59,180 nt of DNA from Faecalitalea sp. UBA4312 (GCA_002394635.1 DGUK01000055.1:1-59180); one strand, 5' to 3'. Numbered from the stretch's first letter, positions 1 to 9,841 are shown. Numbers and translations are program-made. The notes: generated by a model not told the origin, from the letters alone.

Positions 1-16
1 AACTAGGAGGCCATCT

Positions 17-643
17 ATGAAATTTGATACATTTATCGGAAAAACTGTAGATGATGCATTAGCACAAGCTGCAGCAGCCAAACAAGTAAACAAAGAAGAT
101 ATTCATTATACTGTTATTGATGAAAAAAGTGGTTTTTTGGGAATCGGTAAACAAGTTGAAATTGAAGCTTATTGTGAAAAAGATGTGGAAGCATTTATAG
201 AAAGCTATATTCAGAATTATTTTGATAATGCCGAACTGGATGGTCGTGTCATGATCGAAAATGATAATGGATTCTATCGTATTTCTGTTGATACTTCCAA
301 CAATGCAGTCTTGATTGGAAAAAGCGGACGTTCTCTTCAAGCGTTTAACCGTCTGGTAAAAGTAGCTGTCAGTGCGCAATTTAAGAGAAGGGTTGGTCTG
401 TTGATCGACGTGAATGGATATAAACAGGAACGTTATGAAAAATTATGTCGTATGGCAGTCCGAGTGGCTCGTGATGTACAAAGAACAAAGATTGATGCCA
501 GTCTGGATCCGATGACAGCGGATGAAAGAAAGGCTGTTCACAATGCGTTAGCCAAAATGAAAGATATCTCTACGCATTCAGAAGGCGAAGGCGATCGTCG
601 ACATATCAATATTTTGTATACGCCAGGAAAGGAAATTGAGTAA
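17..643 (+). CDS. jag: Jag/KhpB RNA-binding protein
   Basis: This 208-residue protein is the KhpB/Jag RNA-binding protein, which in Firmicutes partners with KhpA and influences cell elongation and small-RNA metabolism. The sequence shows the three expected parts in order: an N-terminal Jag-N domain (about 1-50), a type-II KH domain with the GKSG loop at 101-104, and a C-terminal R3H domain whose R-x3-H signature is R171/H175. A strong Shine-Dalgarno (AGGAGG, bases 5-10) precedes the ATG. jag normally follows yidC/rnpA/rpmH near the replication origin; those genes would lie just left of the window. The stop codon is inside the stem of the terminator that follows. Confidence 0.95.
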   Translation: MKFDTFIGKTVDDALAQAAAAKQVNKEDIHYTVIDEKSGFLGIGKQVEIEAYCEKDVEAFIESYIQNYFDNAELDGRVMIENDNGFYRISVDTSNNAVLIGKSGRSLQAFNRLVKVAVSAQFKRRVGLLIDVNGYKQERYEKLCRMAVRVARDVQRTKIDASLDPMTADERKAVHNALAKMKDISTHSEGEGDRRHINILYTPGKEIE

Positions 644-666
644 CGAGATCCCTCGTTACTTTTTTT
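639..666 (+). terminator. Intrinsic terminator after jag
   Basis: An 8-9 bp stem (AGTAACGAG pairing with CTCGTTACT) has a four-base loop and is followed by a run of T. The jag stop codon forms part of the left arm. Only 12 bases separate it from pth. Confidence 0.85.
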
Positions 667-678
667 AGCGAGTATAGT

Positions 679-1242
679 ATGAAGATTATTATTGGATTGG
701 GGAATCCGGGTGTTAAATATCAAAGAACAAGGCATAATGCCGGTTATATGGTCATGGATCGGCTGGCTGAATTGTGCCAATTCGAATTTACACAGGAAAA
801 ATTCTCGGCTCATTTTGCAAAGGGAAAAATAAAAGGAGAAGATGTTATTCTTTTAAAACCTGTAACATATATGAATAACAGTGGTTTTGCACTTCGACAG
901 TGTCTGGATTTTTATAAAGAGAGTCCGGATAATATCTTGGTGATATATGATGATATTGACCTTCCGGTAGGAAGGATACGTTTACGCCAACAAGGAAGTG
1001 CCGGTGGTCATAAAGGAATGAAAAGCATCATATCCTGTATTTTTACTACAGATTTTAATCGGATACGAGTAGGGATCGGTCGCGATGCGCAAATACCGAT
1101 TATTGACTGGGTCCTGCAGGCATTTAAAGAAGAAGAAAAGGAAGATCTGCAATCTGCAATTGATCTGGCTGCTCATGCTGCCTTCGAATCAATTCATACA
1201 GACTTTTCCAAAGTGATGAATGTATATAATAAAAAGAAATAA
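679..1242 (+). CDS. pth: Peptidyl-tRNA hydrolase
   Basis: This 187-residue enzyme cleaves the ester bond of peptidyl-tRNA released by stalled or aborted ribosomes. The family signature GLGNPG is at 6-11. The expected catalytic and substrate-binding residues are visible: H19 (in RHNAG), N66 (in YMNNSG) and D91 (in YDDIDLP). Length is typical. No convincing Shine-Dalgarno precedes the ATG, although the family N-terminus (MKIIIGLGNPG) fixes the start. The gene sits 36 nt after jag with a terminator between them, and its stop is 5 nt before the mfd start, so pth and mfd probably form one transcript. The promoter is not obvious. Confidence 0.95.
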   Translation: MKIIIGLGNPGVKYQRTRHNAGYMVMDRLAELCQFEFTQEKFSAHFAKGKIKGEDVILLKPVTYMNNSGFALRQCLDFYKESPDNILVIYDDIDLPVGRIRLRQQGSAGGHKGMKSIISCIFTTDFNRIRVGIGRDAQIPIIDWVLQAFKEEEKEDLQSAIDLAAHAAFESIHTDFSKVMNVYNKKK

Positions 1243-1247
1243 AGGTG

Positions 1248-4200
1248 ATGTTCTTGAAAGAATCCTTATTGTCTTTATTCAAAGAAAATGAAGTGACAAA
1301 AGAAATCATAAAAGCTTCCAATCGTGTCGGCAATTTGTTCGATATGGAAGAAGCCCTTTTGATAGCCAGTGCATTTCAACAAGATCACAAGACAAGAATT
1401 CTAGTTAAAAAAAATAAATATCAAGCGCAGCAATGTTATAAAAGACTAGCTCCTCTTTTAGATAATGTGCTGCTTTTTGTGGTGGAAGAAAGTTTGCGTG
1501 TACAGGCTATTGCTTCCAGTCCGGAAGATAAACAAGAAATGATATCTACATTGACAAAGTGTTTGATGGAACCACAGGAAAAGATCATTATCTGTAATAC
1601 AGCTGCCTTTTTACGATTTTTACCTCATGTAGATGTTTTCCGAAAAAGATGTATCCAGTTGGAAACCGATATGGAAATGGACATGGATACGCTTAAAAAA
1701 CACCTTGTACAGGCAGGTTATGTCAAAGTCAATTATGTAGATCGTCCTTGTACATTTGCCAGTCGAGGAGGAATCATTGACGTTTTCACTTTACAATATG
1801 AAAATCCCATCCGTATTGAATTCTTTGATACAGAAATTGAATCCATTCGCATGTTTGATGAAAATACACAACGAACCATCCGAACCATCGATCATTGTAT
1901 GATCGGACCAGCTACGGATTTATTGTTTAGTGAATCACAAATTGAAGAAATTGAAAAAAATGTGCAGGAAAAACTACAGATTGAAATAAAAAAACATTCT
2001 GATTATGAAAATGAAATACTAACGGAGCATGTTGAAAATGATATGCTGGCGTTAAAGAATTATAACGGCGATGCTTTTTTATACTGGTATTATCCATATA
2101 CAACTTGTTCTTCTTTACTGGATTATGTGCAAGGACAAGTTATTTTCAGCAGTATTGAAGAAATTCAGCGAGCAGCCAGAGATTTGAATACAGATACGAT
2201 TGCGTTTATGCAGGAGATGGTTAAAGAACTACGCTGTCTGCCAAAATATATTTTATTACACGATCTGCAGAAAATGGCAGAGCAAGGAATGCATATTCAC
2301 GAATTTCTTGATTTTGAGCATCCAGTTACTTCTGGAATCTATCCGATTGAAAGAGCTGTATATCCACTGGCTCAACAATTACAGGCTATCTCTTTCTCAC
2401 AAGTTTACTTTTCTTTGGAAAAAGAATCTGTTCATCAACTTGTGCCCTATTTAACCGATTGTTCCTTTTCATATAAGATAATCGATCCTTGTTTTTATGA
2501 GGGATTTAGTTTTCAAGACACAGGTATATATACAGAAAAAGAACTATTTACTAAAAAAGTTGAACGAAAACGATTTAAAAAAACCTTTAAACAAGGACAA
2601 GTACTGGAATCTGTACTGGAATTAAATGTACATGATTATGTTGTTCATGAACAATATGGAATCGGACAGTATATGGGTATTGTGACTCGTCATCAAAACG
2701 ATCAGACACTCGATTATTTACATGTGATCTATGCCGGCGGGGATGATTTGTTTGTCCCATTATCGCAATTTCAGTTGGTCAGAAAATATGTTTCTAAAGA
2801 AGGAGTAGGGATCCAATTAAGTAAATTAGGTACAGATCAATGGAAAAAAACAAAAGAAAGAGTCAGCAAACGAGTTGAAGAAATTGCACAGCGTCTTGTA
2901 GAATTGTATGCTTTACGGAATGAAAATATTGGTTATGCATATCCAAAAGATGATGCTCTTCAAAGAGAATTTGAAGATGCTTTTGAATATGATTCAACAT
3001 TAGATCAGATAGAAGCTGTCAGAGAAATCAAAGAAGAAATGGAAAAGCCAAAGCCGATGGATCATCTGCTGTGCGGAGATGTTGGATTTGGAAAGACCGA
3101 GGTGGCACTGCGTTGCGCTTTTAAAGTCGTTTTAGCCGGAAAGCAGGTGGCTTTTCTATGTCCTACGACCATTCTATCCATGCAGCACTATCAAACGGTG
3201 GTACAGAGAATGGAGCCGTTTGGAGTTCGTTGTGCCTTGGTCAATCGATTTGTATCTTCCAAAGAAATAAAAAAGATAAAGGAAGATCTGAAAAACGGAC
3301 AGATCGATATCATTATTGGAACTCATAAATTATTAAATGCGACCTTTGTATATAAGGATCTTGGTTTTTTGATCATTGATGAGGAACAACGCTTTGGTGT
3401 TACACACAAAGAAAAAATCAAAGAGATGAAAAAATCCATCGATGTGCTTTCTTTAAGCGCAACGCCGATCCCACGGACATTACAAATGTCTTTGATTGGC
3501 GTACGAACAATTTCTCAATTGAAAACAGCACCGGCACAAAGACAGCCGATCCAGACGTATGTGATGGAAAAGCGTGAAGGAATTATCAAGGAAATCATTC
3601 AAAGGGAATTGTCCCGAGATGGACAAGTATTTTATTTATACAATAATATCTCTAATATTTATTCAGTAGCAAATAAGATCCAGGATCTTTTTCCGGATGT
3701 ACAGGTGGCAGTGGCACATGGAAGAATGACCAAAGCAGAAATTGAACAGACAATGCTGGATTATGCACAAGGAGTCTATCAGATACTGGTTTGTACCACT
3801 ATTATTGAAACGGGACTGGATATAGCCAATGCCAATACGATTATTATTGAACAAGCTGATCACTTTGGACTGAGCCAGCTGTATCAGATCCGTGGACGGG
3901 TCGGCCGAAGAAACCGAATTGCGTATTGTTATCTGATGATCGATAAAAATCATCAGATAACCGAACAGGCTTCCAAACGATTGAAATCTATTAAAGAATT
4001 TACGCAATTAGGATCGGGCTATAAAATAGCGATGAGAGATCTGACGATTCGTGGAGCCGGAGATCTACTGGGACCCCAACAAGCGGGTTTTATCGATCAA
4101 GTTGGTCTTGATCTTTATCTGGAGATGCTGGCAGGCGCTATTCAAAGACAAAAGGGAGAAAAAACAACAGAGCCGATTGAACAAAAAAGTGCAAACATTT

Positions 4201-4640
4201 CGTTAAATGGCTATGTTCCTCGTACGTTCTCAGATAACGATGGAGACATTCTGCTCTTATATCAAGAAATAAAAAAAGTGCAATCTCTTGAACAATTAAA
4301 AGAACAAGAAAAGAAAATTCGTGATTTATATGGTCAAATCCCCAAGCCGGTCACACAATTATTGGAACGAAGAAGAATTGATCTGTTTGCCAATACACCA
4401 GGAGTGGATACCATCGAAGAAGATGAACATTTCCTGGTATTGAAGATGACAAAAGATTGGACATATCATTGTAATGGGGTCAAACTGTTTGAAACGATTA
4501 ATGATATTTCCAGAAAAATACAATTAAGAATGACAAAAGGGCAAATAGAGATAAAAATATTGAAATCGGCGAACAGGTATGATTTACTAATGAAAATCAT
4601 TCATGAAATTCAAAATAACGGAGAAATCTATGCGACTTGA
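1248..4640 (+). CDS. mfd: Transcription-repair coupling factor Mfd
   Basis: Mfd displaces RNA polymerase stalled at DNA lesions and recruits UvrA. Domain order is complete: a UvrB-like N-terminal module (about 1-330, with the conserved SRGGIIDVF stretch), a CarD/RID polymerase-interaction domain from about 455, and a superfamily 2 translocase. The translocase shows Walker A (GDVGFGKTE, near 610), a DEEQ box near 710, a SATPIPRTL motif and RGRVGRR near 881. The C-terminal TRCF domain follows. About 1130 residues is normal. The start is ambiguous among GTG 1245, ATG 1248 and TTG 1254, because the AAAGGTG Shine-Dalgarno overlaps the first two. The stop overlaps the next gene by 11 nt. Confidence 0.95.
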   Translation: MFLKESLLSLFKENEVTKEIIKASNRVGNLFDMEEALLIASAFQQDHKTRILVKKNKYQAQQCYKRLAPLLDNVLLFVVEESLRVQAIASSPEDKQEMISTLTKCLMEPQEKIIICNTAAFLRFLPHVDVFRKRCIQLETDMEMDMDTLKKHLVQAGYVKVNYVDRPCTFASRGGIIDVFTLQYENPIRIEFFDTEIESIRMFDENTQRTIRTIDHCMIGPATDLLFSESQIEEIEKNVQEKLQIEIKKHSDYENEILTEHVENDMLALKNYNGDAFLYWYYPYTTCSSLLDYVQGQVIFSSIEEIQRAARDLNTDTIAFMQEMVKELRCLPKYILLHDLQKMAEQGMHIHEFLDFEHPVTSGIYPIERAVYPLAQQLQAISFSQVYFSLEKESVHQLVPYLTDCSFSYKIIDPCFYEGFSFQDTGIYTEKELFTKKVERKRFKKTFKQGQVLESVLELNVHDYVVHEQYGIGQYMGIVTRHQNDQTLDYLHVIYAGGDDLFVPLSQFQLVRKYVSKEGVGIQLSKLGTDQWKKTKERVSKRVEEIAQRLVELYALRNENIGYAYPKDDALQREFEDAFEYDSTLDQIEAVREIKEEMEKPKPMDHLLCGDVGFGKTEVALRCAFKVVLAGKQVAFLCPTTILSMQHYQTVVQRMEPFGVRCALVNRFVSSKEIKKIKEDLKNGQIDIIIGTHKLLNATFVYKDLGFLIIDEEQRFGVTHKEKIKEMKKSIDVLSLSATPIPRTLQMSLIGVRTISQLKTAPAQRQPIQTYVMEKREGIIKEIIQRELSRDGQVFYLYNNISNIYSVANKIQDLFPDVQVAVAHGRMTKAEIEQTMLDYAQGVYQILVCTTIIETGLDIANANTIIIEQADHFGLSQLYQIRGRVGRRNRIAYCYLMIDKNHQITEQASKRLKSIKEFTQLGSGYKIAMRDLTIRGAGDLLGPQQAGFIDQVGLDLYLEMLAGAIQRQKGEKTTEPIEQKSANISLNGYVPRTFSDNDGDILLLYQEIKKVQSLEQLKEQEKKIRDLYGQIPKPVTQLLERRRIDLFANTPGVDTIEEDEHFLVLKMTKDWTYHCNGVKLFETINDISRKIQLRMTKGQIEIKILKSANRYDLLMKIIHEIQNNGEIYAT

Positions 4641-4890
4641 TAAATATTTAAAAACAGCACGAATTTTAAAACGAAGGGAAGCAGCAAAGGAACTGGCTTT
4701 ACAAGGACGGATTGAGGTCAATGGAAGAACAGCCAAACCGAGTACGGAAATCAACATAGGAGATACGATCCGTATCCAATTTGGTTATCGGATCCTGGAA
4801 GTTCGCGTTCTTGATATTCAAAAACAAGTTTCAAAACAAAATGCACAGCTTTTATTTGAAATCATTAAGGAAGAGAAAATCGATGATTGA
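4630..4890 (+). CDS. rqcP: S4-domain ribosome quality-control factor RqcP
   Basis: This small S4-fold RNA-binding protein (86 residues, MRLDKYLK...) matches the YabO/RqcP family. In Firmicutes it binds the 50S subunit with RqcH during alanine tailing of stalled nascent chains. The S4 core is seen as [15 protein letters not shown] followed by the GRIEVNG turn. An in-frame upstream ATG at 4603 exists, but ATG 4630 was chosen because an ACGGAG Shine-Dalgarno sits 6 nt before it and family members begin with MRLDKYLK. It overlaps the end of mfd, and mfd-yabO adjacency also occurs in Bacillus. The downstream gene starts inside its last codons. Confidence 0.9.
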   Translation: MRLDKYLKTARILKRREAAKELALQGRIEVNGRTAKPSTEINIGDTIRIQFGYRILEVRVLDIQKQVSKQNAQLLFEIIKEEKIDD

Positions 4891-5293
4891 GGTAGTTTGT
4901 GGCGTGCTGATCATAGATGGAAAATTAATGATCGCTCAAAGAAAATCGGCTGTTTCCAATGGAAAATTTGAATTTCCCGGAGGTAAGGTCGAATCTTGTG
5001 AAACAAAGGAAGAAGCATTGATTCGGGAATGGAAGGAAGAATGTGGGATCGATATAGAAAATATTGCCTTTCTGGCCTCCAACATCGATTACCAGGAGGA
5101 TGAGATCCACTTAACGTGTTATACATGTACATCCAGACAGAAACCGATTGTAATGAATGCTCATTCTCAATATGTGTGGACCACTCCGGAACATATTTAC
5201 GATTATGATTTTTTTGATTCGGACCATCCATTAGTGGAAGCGTTAAAGGAGAAATGGCCATGTTTAATCGAACGGATGAAACCAAAGTATTAA
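4883..5293 (+). CDS. MutT-type Nudix hydrolase
   Basis: This is a 136-residue Nudix pyrophosphohydrolase of the MutT/NudG kind, likely a house-cleaning enzyme acting on oxidised or non-canonical nucleoside triphosphates. The Nudix box is complete (G-x5-E-x7-REWKEECGI). The N-terminal strand (MIEVVCGVLIIDGKLMIAQR) is typical of MutT. The ATG overlaps the rqcP stop by 8 nt (ATGATTGA), indicating translational coupling; upstream in-frame ATGs lie inside rqcP and were rejected. Substrate (8-oxo-dGTP, CTP or dCTP derivatives) cannot be told from sequence. Confidence 0.85.
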   Translation: MIEVVCGVLIIDGKLMIAQRKSAVSNGKFEFPGGKVESCETKEEALIREWKEECGIDIENIAFLASNIDYQEDEIHLTCYTCTSRQKPIVMNAHSQYVWTTPEHIYDYDFFDSDHPLVEALKEKWPCLIERMKPKY

Positions 5294-6462
5294 GAGATCC
5301 CATCCACGGATATATTCATGTACAGTATCAAGTAATATGGGATTGTTTAAATGCCCGGGAATTCCAAAGACTGCATCGGATCCATCAATTAGGTGGTGTA
5401 TTTCAAGTATACCATACAGCGGAGCATTCCCGGTTCGCTCATAGTTTAGGTGTTTATGAAATCTGTCGGCGTATGGTGTATGAAAATGATGATATCAATC
5501 AGGCATTGACGGAATCGGAAAAGATCCAGGTGATGTGTGCAGGTTTACTGCATGATCTAGGACATGGTCCATATTCACACTTTTTTGAAAGTATTCAGGA
5601 TATAAGCCATGAAAAGAGGACTGTTCAGTTAATTTTGGATAAAAATACAGAAATCCATCAGGCTTTGATCAAGGAAAACAAAGAATTACCGCAACAGATT
5701 GCTTGTATCATTGAACACCGACATCCGAAAACCATGCTTAATCAAATGATCAGTTCGCAGTTGGACGCAGACCGGATGGATTATCTGCTCAGGGATGCTT
5801 ATGAGACGGGTACAAGCTATGGAACCTTTGATTTGGAAAGGATCCTTCGTACCATGCGAGTAAAGGATTCTTTATTATGCATGAAGGAAAGCGGCATGCA
5901 TTCGGTTGAAGATTACATCATGGCACGTTATCATATGTACTGGCAGGTTTATCTGCATCCAGATGCAAAATCTTATGAATTACTGATCAATTCGTTTTTC
6001 AAACGATATACAGAAGTAAAAGATCGATATCCTGTATCTGTTTTTGAATCGTTTTCAAGCCATTTGACCAATGAACAATTTTTGGAACTGGATGATTATC
6101 GTATGATGGTTGGTTTTCAGGATGCGATGAAAAGCGAAGATGAAATATTACAGCTTTTTGCCAAAGCGATTGTGGATCGTCATTTGTTTGAATGGACCAT
6201 CAATCCAGATGAGCATCAGATCAATACAATTAAAAAATACTTAAAAGAACAAAATCGTTCCGAAGCTTATTTCTATTATGAAGATATTTCCAGTAACAAG
6301 ACGTATTTTCCATATGATGAAAAAAATGCAATCATTTGGATACGAGATAGTCATCAGAATTTAAAACCATTATCGGAATGCAGTGAAATTGTTAAAGCTT
6401 TATTACGTATGGAGAGTCATACAGAACAAAGAATTTATTATTGGAAACGAAAAAAAGATTAA
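5260..6462 (+). CDS. HD-domain phosphohydrolase (dNTP triphosphohydrolase-like, YwfO type)
   Basis: This protein of about 400 residues belongs to the HD superfamily resembling Bacillus YwfO and enterococcal dNTP triphosphohydrolases. Visible metal-ligand motifs are AEHSRFAHSLG, HDLGHGPYSH and a later DADRMDYL. The N-terminus KVLRDPIHGYI is characteristic. Start ATG 5260 was preferred because AAGGAG lies 8 nt upstream; ATG 5254 is in frame but too close to it. Either start overlaps the Nudix gene by 34-40 nt. Activity on dNTPs is inferred from family resemblance. Confidence 0.85.
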   Translation: MFNRTDETKVLRDPIHGYIHVQYQVIWDCLNAREFQRLHRIHQLGGVFQVYHTAEHSRFAHSLGVYEICRRMVYENDDINQALTESEKIQVMCAGLLHDLGHGPYSHFFESIQDISHEKRTVQLILDKNTEIHQALIKENKELPQQIACIIEHRHPKTMLNQMISSQLDADRMDYLLRDAYETGTSYGTFDLERILRTMRVKDSLLCMKESGMHSVEDYIMARYHMYWQVYLHPDAKSYELLINSFFKRYTEVKDRYPVSVFESFSSHLTNEQFLELDDYRMMVGFQDAMKSEDEILQLFAKAIVDRHLFEWTINPDEHQINTIKKYLKEQNRSEAYFYYEDISSNKTYFPYDEKNAIIWIRDSHQNLKPLSECSEIVKALLRMESHTEQRIYYWKRKKD

Positions 6463-6468
6463 AAAGGA

Positions 6469-6496
6469 TTGAAAATCTTTAAATGTATGATATTAT
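6469..6496 (+). promoter_or_regulatory. Promoter of DUF1934-argS (predicted leaderless start)
   Basis: TTGAAA (6469-6474), a 16-bp spacer and TATTAT (6491-6496) preceded by TGA make a plausible extended -10 promoter. The expected start point near 6503 is only about 4 nt before ATG 6507. Confidence 0.55.
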
Positions 6497-6506
6497 AGCT
6501 TGCGCT

Positions 6507-6884
6507 ATGATTCATACAATTCGACTGTGGGATCGTATTGAAAATAAACAATATTGTGATGAATCCGCAGAAGTATTTTACAATAAAAACAGCATGCAAA
6601 TAACCGTAAAAAGCGACCCTTTTACTTTTCTATGGAAGCTTTATGAAAAAGGCCTTGTCGTACAATCACGATCTTCTGTCCAGGTATTGATTACATTGAA
6701 AGAAAATACCGTAACAAGAGGTCGTATTGAGACTGAATTTGGGCATATACCATTGGAGTGCTGTTTATTTTTATATAAAATAGAAAAGGATTATGTGGAA
6801 ATTAAATATGAAATCAGACAGGGAAGCCATTCTCAGTTGTTTCATTTTTCCATGGAAATAGAAGGAGGTCATTTATGTCAATAG
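6507..6884 (+). CDS. DUF1934 beta-barrel protein (YwiB-like)
   Basis: This small protein of about 125 residues is predicted to be beta-rich and resembles the DUF1934/YwiB family, whose gene is also immediately upstream of argS in Bacillus. Function is unknown. The start at 6507 (MIHTIRLWDRIE) was chosen over ATG 6483 because a -10 box lies between the two and because family members begin at the first beta strand; neither has a Shine-Dalgarno. The stop overlaps argS by 10 nt. Identification rests on synteny plus general resemblance, so it is less secure than its neighbours. Confidence 0.65.
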   Translation: MIHTIRLWDRIENKQYCDESAEVFYNKNSMQITVKSDPFTFLWKLYEKGLVVQSRSSVQVLITLKENTVTRGRIETEFGHIPLECCLFLYKIEKDYVEIKYEIRQGSHSQLFHFSMEIEGGHLCQ

Positions 6885-8509
6885 AAATGGAATTAAAAGA
6901 AGTATTGAAAGAGGCTGTGCAAAAAGCATTTGATATTTCTTTGGAACCTTCATCCATTGTGATTGAAACTCCCAAGAACAAAAATCATGGAGATTATTCC
7001 AGCAATGTGGCTATGCAGTTGACGCGCCAGTTGAGACAAAATCCTCGTGTCATAGCACAAGCTGTAATTGATGCCATGCGAATGGATTCTATGATCGAGA
7101 AGGTCGAGATTGCCGGTCCCGGTTTTTTAAATTTCACATTGTCTAAAAATCGTTTTACAAAAGTTATTTCGGAAATTTTAGAAAATAAGGACCAATATGG
7201 TCAACAAAAGCCAAACGGCATACGAGTTGATTTAGAATATGTAAGTGCAAATCCAACCGGATCTCTGCATCTTGGTCATGCACGTGGAGCCGCCTGGGGA
7301 GATAGTTGTGCCCGTATTATGAAAAAAGCTGGATATGATGTAACCAGGGAATACTATGTCAATGATGCTGGAAATCAGATTACCAATCTGGCTTTATCAT
7401 TAAATGCGCGTTATCGTCAGGCCCATGGCATTGAAACAGAAATTGGTCAGGATGGATATCTGGGACAGGATATCAAAGAGGAAGGATATGCTCTTGCCAG
7501 AAACTATCCACAGGTTTATCTGGAACCAAATGAAAAGAATCTTCAATTCTTTCGCGAAAAGGGAATTGAATTTGAATTGAATAAGATCAAACACGATTTA
7601 GATGAATTCCGTGTTCATTTTGATGTATGGACGAGCGAACAGAAATTAAGGGATTCCGGAGCTGTAGAACAAGCTCTGCAGATCATGAAAGAACAAGGCT
7701 ATCTATATGAAGAAGATGGTGCACTATGGTTTAAAACAACGGAATTAGGTGACGACAAGGATCGTGTATTGCGCAAACAGGATGGTTCTTATACATACCT
7801 TGTTCCTGATATTGCCAACCATAAACAAAAATATGAAAGAGGTTTTGATGAAATTGTAAATTTCTTCGGAGCCGATCATCACGGATATATTACCCGGTTA
7901 AAGGCTAGTATGACAGCTTTAGGCAAAGATGCAGAAAAGCTGCATGTAGATATAATTCAAATGGTACGTCTGGTCTCAAATGGTGAAGAGATGAAGATGT
8001 CCAAAAGATTAGGGAATGCAACGACCATTCATGAATTGTGCCAAAGTGTAGGTGTCGATGCAGCGCGTTATTTCTTTGTTTCCAGAGCTTTAGATTCCCA
8101 TCTTGATTTTGATGTGGAATTGGCTAAAAAGAAAACAAATGATAATCCTGTATACTATGCTCAATATGCACATGCACGTATGTGTTCCATTGAAAAACAG
8201 GCCCAGGATATTCCTGTGGCAGATTCTTATGAATTACTGGTGGATGACAAAGAGATCGAACTAATGAAATCTCTGCAGGAATTTAACAAAGTAATTATTG
8301 AAAGTGCCCGTACCCGTCAAGTTCATAAGGTATGCCATTATATCCAGGATCTGGCTACAAAATTCCATAGTTTCTATAACAGTTGTAAAGTTATCAACAA
8401 GGAAAATCTGGAATTAAGTTCGCAGCGTCTGGCTTTGGTAAAAGCGACTCAAATCGTATTAGCAAACGCTTTAGATTTAATTGGAGTAACAGCCGTTGAA
8501 TCTATGTAA
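6875..8509 (+). CDS. argS: Arginyl-tRNA synthetase
   Basis: This class I synthetase of 544 residues attaches arginine to tRNA-Arg. The HIGH-type motif is HLGH near residue 131, inside SANPTGSLHLGHARG, and the second signature is KMSKRLGN near residue 374. The N-terminal additional domain typical of ArgRS (1-100) and the C-terminal anticodon-binding helices are present. An excellent AAGGAGGT Shine-Dalgarno precedes the ATG. It is coupled to DUF1934 by a 10-nt overlap. Confidence 0.97.
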   Translation: MSIEMELKEVLKEAVQKAFDISLEPSSIVIETPKNKNHGDYSSNVAMQLTRQLRQNPRVIAQAVIDAMRMDSMIEKVEIAGPGFLNFTLSKNRFTKVISEILENKDQYGQQKPNGIRVDLEYVSANPTGSLHLGHARGAAWGDSCARIMKKAGYDVTREYYVNDAGNQITNLALSLNARYRQAHGIETEIGQDGYLGQDIKEEGYALARNYPQVYLEPNEKNLQFFREKGIEFELNKIKHDLDEFRVHFDVWTSEQKLRDSGAVEQALQIMKEQGYLYEEDGALWFKTTELGDDKDRVLRKQDGSYTYLVPDIANHKQKYERGFDEIVNFFGADHHGYITRLKASMTALGKDAEKLHVDIIQMVRLVSNGEEMKMSKRLGNATTIHELCQSVGVDAARYFFVSRALDSHLDFDVELAKKKTNDNPVYYAQYAHARMCSIEKQAQDIPVADSYELLVDDKEIELMKSLQEFNKVIIESARTRQVHKVCHYIQDLATKFHSFYNSCKVINKENLELSSQRLALVKATQIVLANALDLIGVTAVESM

Positions 8510-8527
8510 TCGTATTTAAGGAGTTTT

Positions 8528-8860
8528 ATGAATATGAAAAAATCAATGATCGAACATGCATATACTATTTTGAAACAACAAGATGGAAGTATGCCATTTT
8601 TGGAATTATGGAAATTAGTCAGCAAAGAAATGAATTATACAGAAAGTCAGATGGATGATAATATCGCACAATTTTATACCGATTTATCATTGGACGGTCA
8701 TTTTGTAAATCTACCAAAAAATTATTGGGATCTTAAAACACGTCATACGTATTCAGAAAGTGTGATGGATACAGATTCAATAGCAGTAGATGAAGATGAT
8801 GAAGACAATGAAGATTCTGAGTCGGATGAGAAAGATATTCTGGACGAAGAAGATAATTAA
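8528..8860 (+). CDS. rpoE: RNA polymerase delta subunit
   Basis: The 110-residue product has the two-part architecture of the Firmicute delta subunit: an N-terminal HARE-HTH domain (about 1-78) that binds core polymerase and a disordered acidic tail (about 88-110, mostly D/E). Delta helps recycle polymerase and sharpens response to initiating NTP levels. It is shorter than the Bacillus protein (about 173 residues) because the acidic tail is short. AAGGAG precedes the ATG, and the gene follows argS by 18 nt. Confidence 0.9.
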   Translation: MNMKKSMIEHAYTILKQQDGSMPFLELWKLVSKEMNYTESQMDDNIAQFYTDLSLDGHFVNLPKNYWDLKTRHTYSESVMDTDSIAVDEDDEDNEDSESDEKDILDEEDN

Positions 8861-8930
8861 TAGATCTGATTCATGTTTTATTCACATTCAATTTGTACAA
8901 TAAACATGGAAAGGAGACGGAATGCGAATA

Positions 8931-8959
8931 AAAATCTGCTTCAATAGCAGATTTTTTTT
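8931..8959 (+). terminator. Intrinsic terminator after rpoE
   Basis: The arms AAAATCTGCT and AGCAGATTTT close a 5-nt loop and are followed by T residues. It separates rpoE from the polymer cluster. Confidence 0.85.
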
Positions 8960-8967
8960 GCCTTTCT

Positions 8968-8976
8968 TGTTAAACT
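8968..8976 (+). promoter_or_regulatory. Extended -10 promoter of the polymer cluster
   Basis: TGTTAAACT is an extended -10-like element 26 nt before the first gene of the cluster. The same string TGTTAAACT occurs before prfA, and TGTAAACT occurs before the gene at 41740. No clear -35 is visible. Confidence 0.45.
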
Positions 8977-9002
8977 AGATACAGAAAAGGGAGTGGACCT
9001 CT

Positions 9003-9833
9003 ATGTTTAAAAGTGTCAGTTATGTAATAAAAGAAAATTTCACAAACTTATACCGGATATACAGTATCGCAAAATATGAACTGCTGGCAGATATGCGAGA
9101 TTCAAAACTAGGAATCTTCTGGAACTTTGCTTCTCCGGCAATACAAGTCTTCACTTATTGGCTGGTCTTTGGTATTGCCTGGGGAAGAAATGCTGTTGAG
9201 TATCGAGGCATTACGGTTTCATATCTTCCCTGGCTGGTTGTTGGTTTTGCTTGCTGGTGGTATATAAGACCATGTATTACCGATGGATGCAGTGCTGTCT
9301 TTTCCAAGACAAATGTCATCACAAAGATGAAGTTTCCGGTCTCGGTATTACCGGCAACCATTTGTTTAAAGGAATTGTTCAACCATTTTACCATGTTGAT
9401 CATTACCTTTGTAACACTGTTTCTGTGTGGTTATTATCCGAATGTTTACTGGTTATGGATCATCTACTATATGTTCTGTGCGTTTATGCTGGGAGAATCT
9501 ATCACATTGGTTTTATCTGTACTGACCATGTTGTGGAGAGATGTCAGGAAGTTTATCGCGTCAATCATGCGAATGCTCATGTATTTTTCTCCGATTCTTT
9601 GGAACTGTCACTTTAAGAGTCATGTACCATTTCACAGTATTTTAAATAAACTGGTAAAAGCCAATCCGGTATATTATGTAATCCAGGGATACCGGGAAGC
9701 TATTTTTTATCAGCGGACCCCGTTGAATCATCCGGCAATTACATTGTATTTCTGGTGTCTGGTCGGTGGGATCTTTGTGATCGGATGTATTCTGATGTAT
9801 AAATTCAAGAAGAAATTTATCGATATGATTTAG
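9003..9833 (+). CDS. TagG-like polysaccharide/teichoic acid ABC-2 permease
   Basis: This 276-residue ABC-2-type permease has about six membrane segments. Its N-terminal stretch (ELLADMRDSKLGIFWNFASP) is typical of TagG/Wzm proteins that export undecaprenyl-linked teichoic acid or polysaccharide. A GGGAGTGG Shine-Dalgarno precedes the ATG. The paired ATPase gene starts 9 nt after the stop, and three CDP-glycerol-type transferases follow, which supports a teichoic-acid-like export role. Confidence 0.88.
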   Translation: MFKSVSYVIKENFTNLYRIYSIAKYELLADMRDSKLGIFWNFASPAIQVFTYWLVFGIAWGRNAVEYRGITVSYLPWLVVGFACWWYIRPCITDGCSAVFSKTNVITKMKFPVSVLPATICLKELFNHFTMLIITFVTLFLCGYYPNVYWLWIIYYMFCAFMLGESITLVLSVLTMLWRDVRKFIASIMRMLMYFSPILWNCHFKSHVPFHSILNKLVKANPVYYVIQGYREAIFYQRTPLNHPAITLYFWCLVGGIFVIGCILMYKFKKKFIDMI

Positions 9834-9841
9834 AGGTGTGT

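Larger units (their letters stand above)
8922..8978 (+). other. Possible 18-codon leader ORF spanning a terminator
   Basis: An AAAGGAG Shine-Dalgarno (8910-8916) with good spacing precedes an ATG opening 18 codons (MRIKICFNSRFFLPFLLN). The rho-independent hairpin at 8931-8959 lies entirely within these codons. Upstream, TACAAT (8896-8901) sits inside an imperfect inverted repeat (CATGTTTTATT at 8872-8882, AATAAACATG at 8899-8908). It could be a leader peptide or a coincidence. Confidence 0.3.

Noticed and set aside
6454..6480. AAAGATT/AATCTTT inverted repeat after the HD-domain gene
   Set aside because: A 7-bp stem with a 13-nt loop and no T-run; too weak for a terminator and partly overlapping the predicted promoter.
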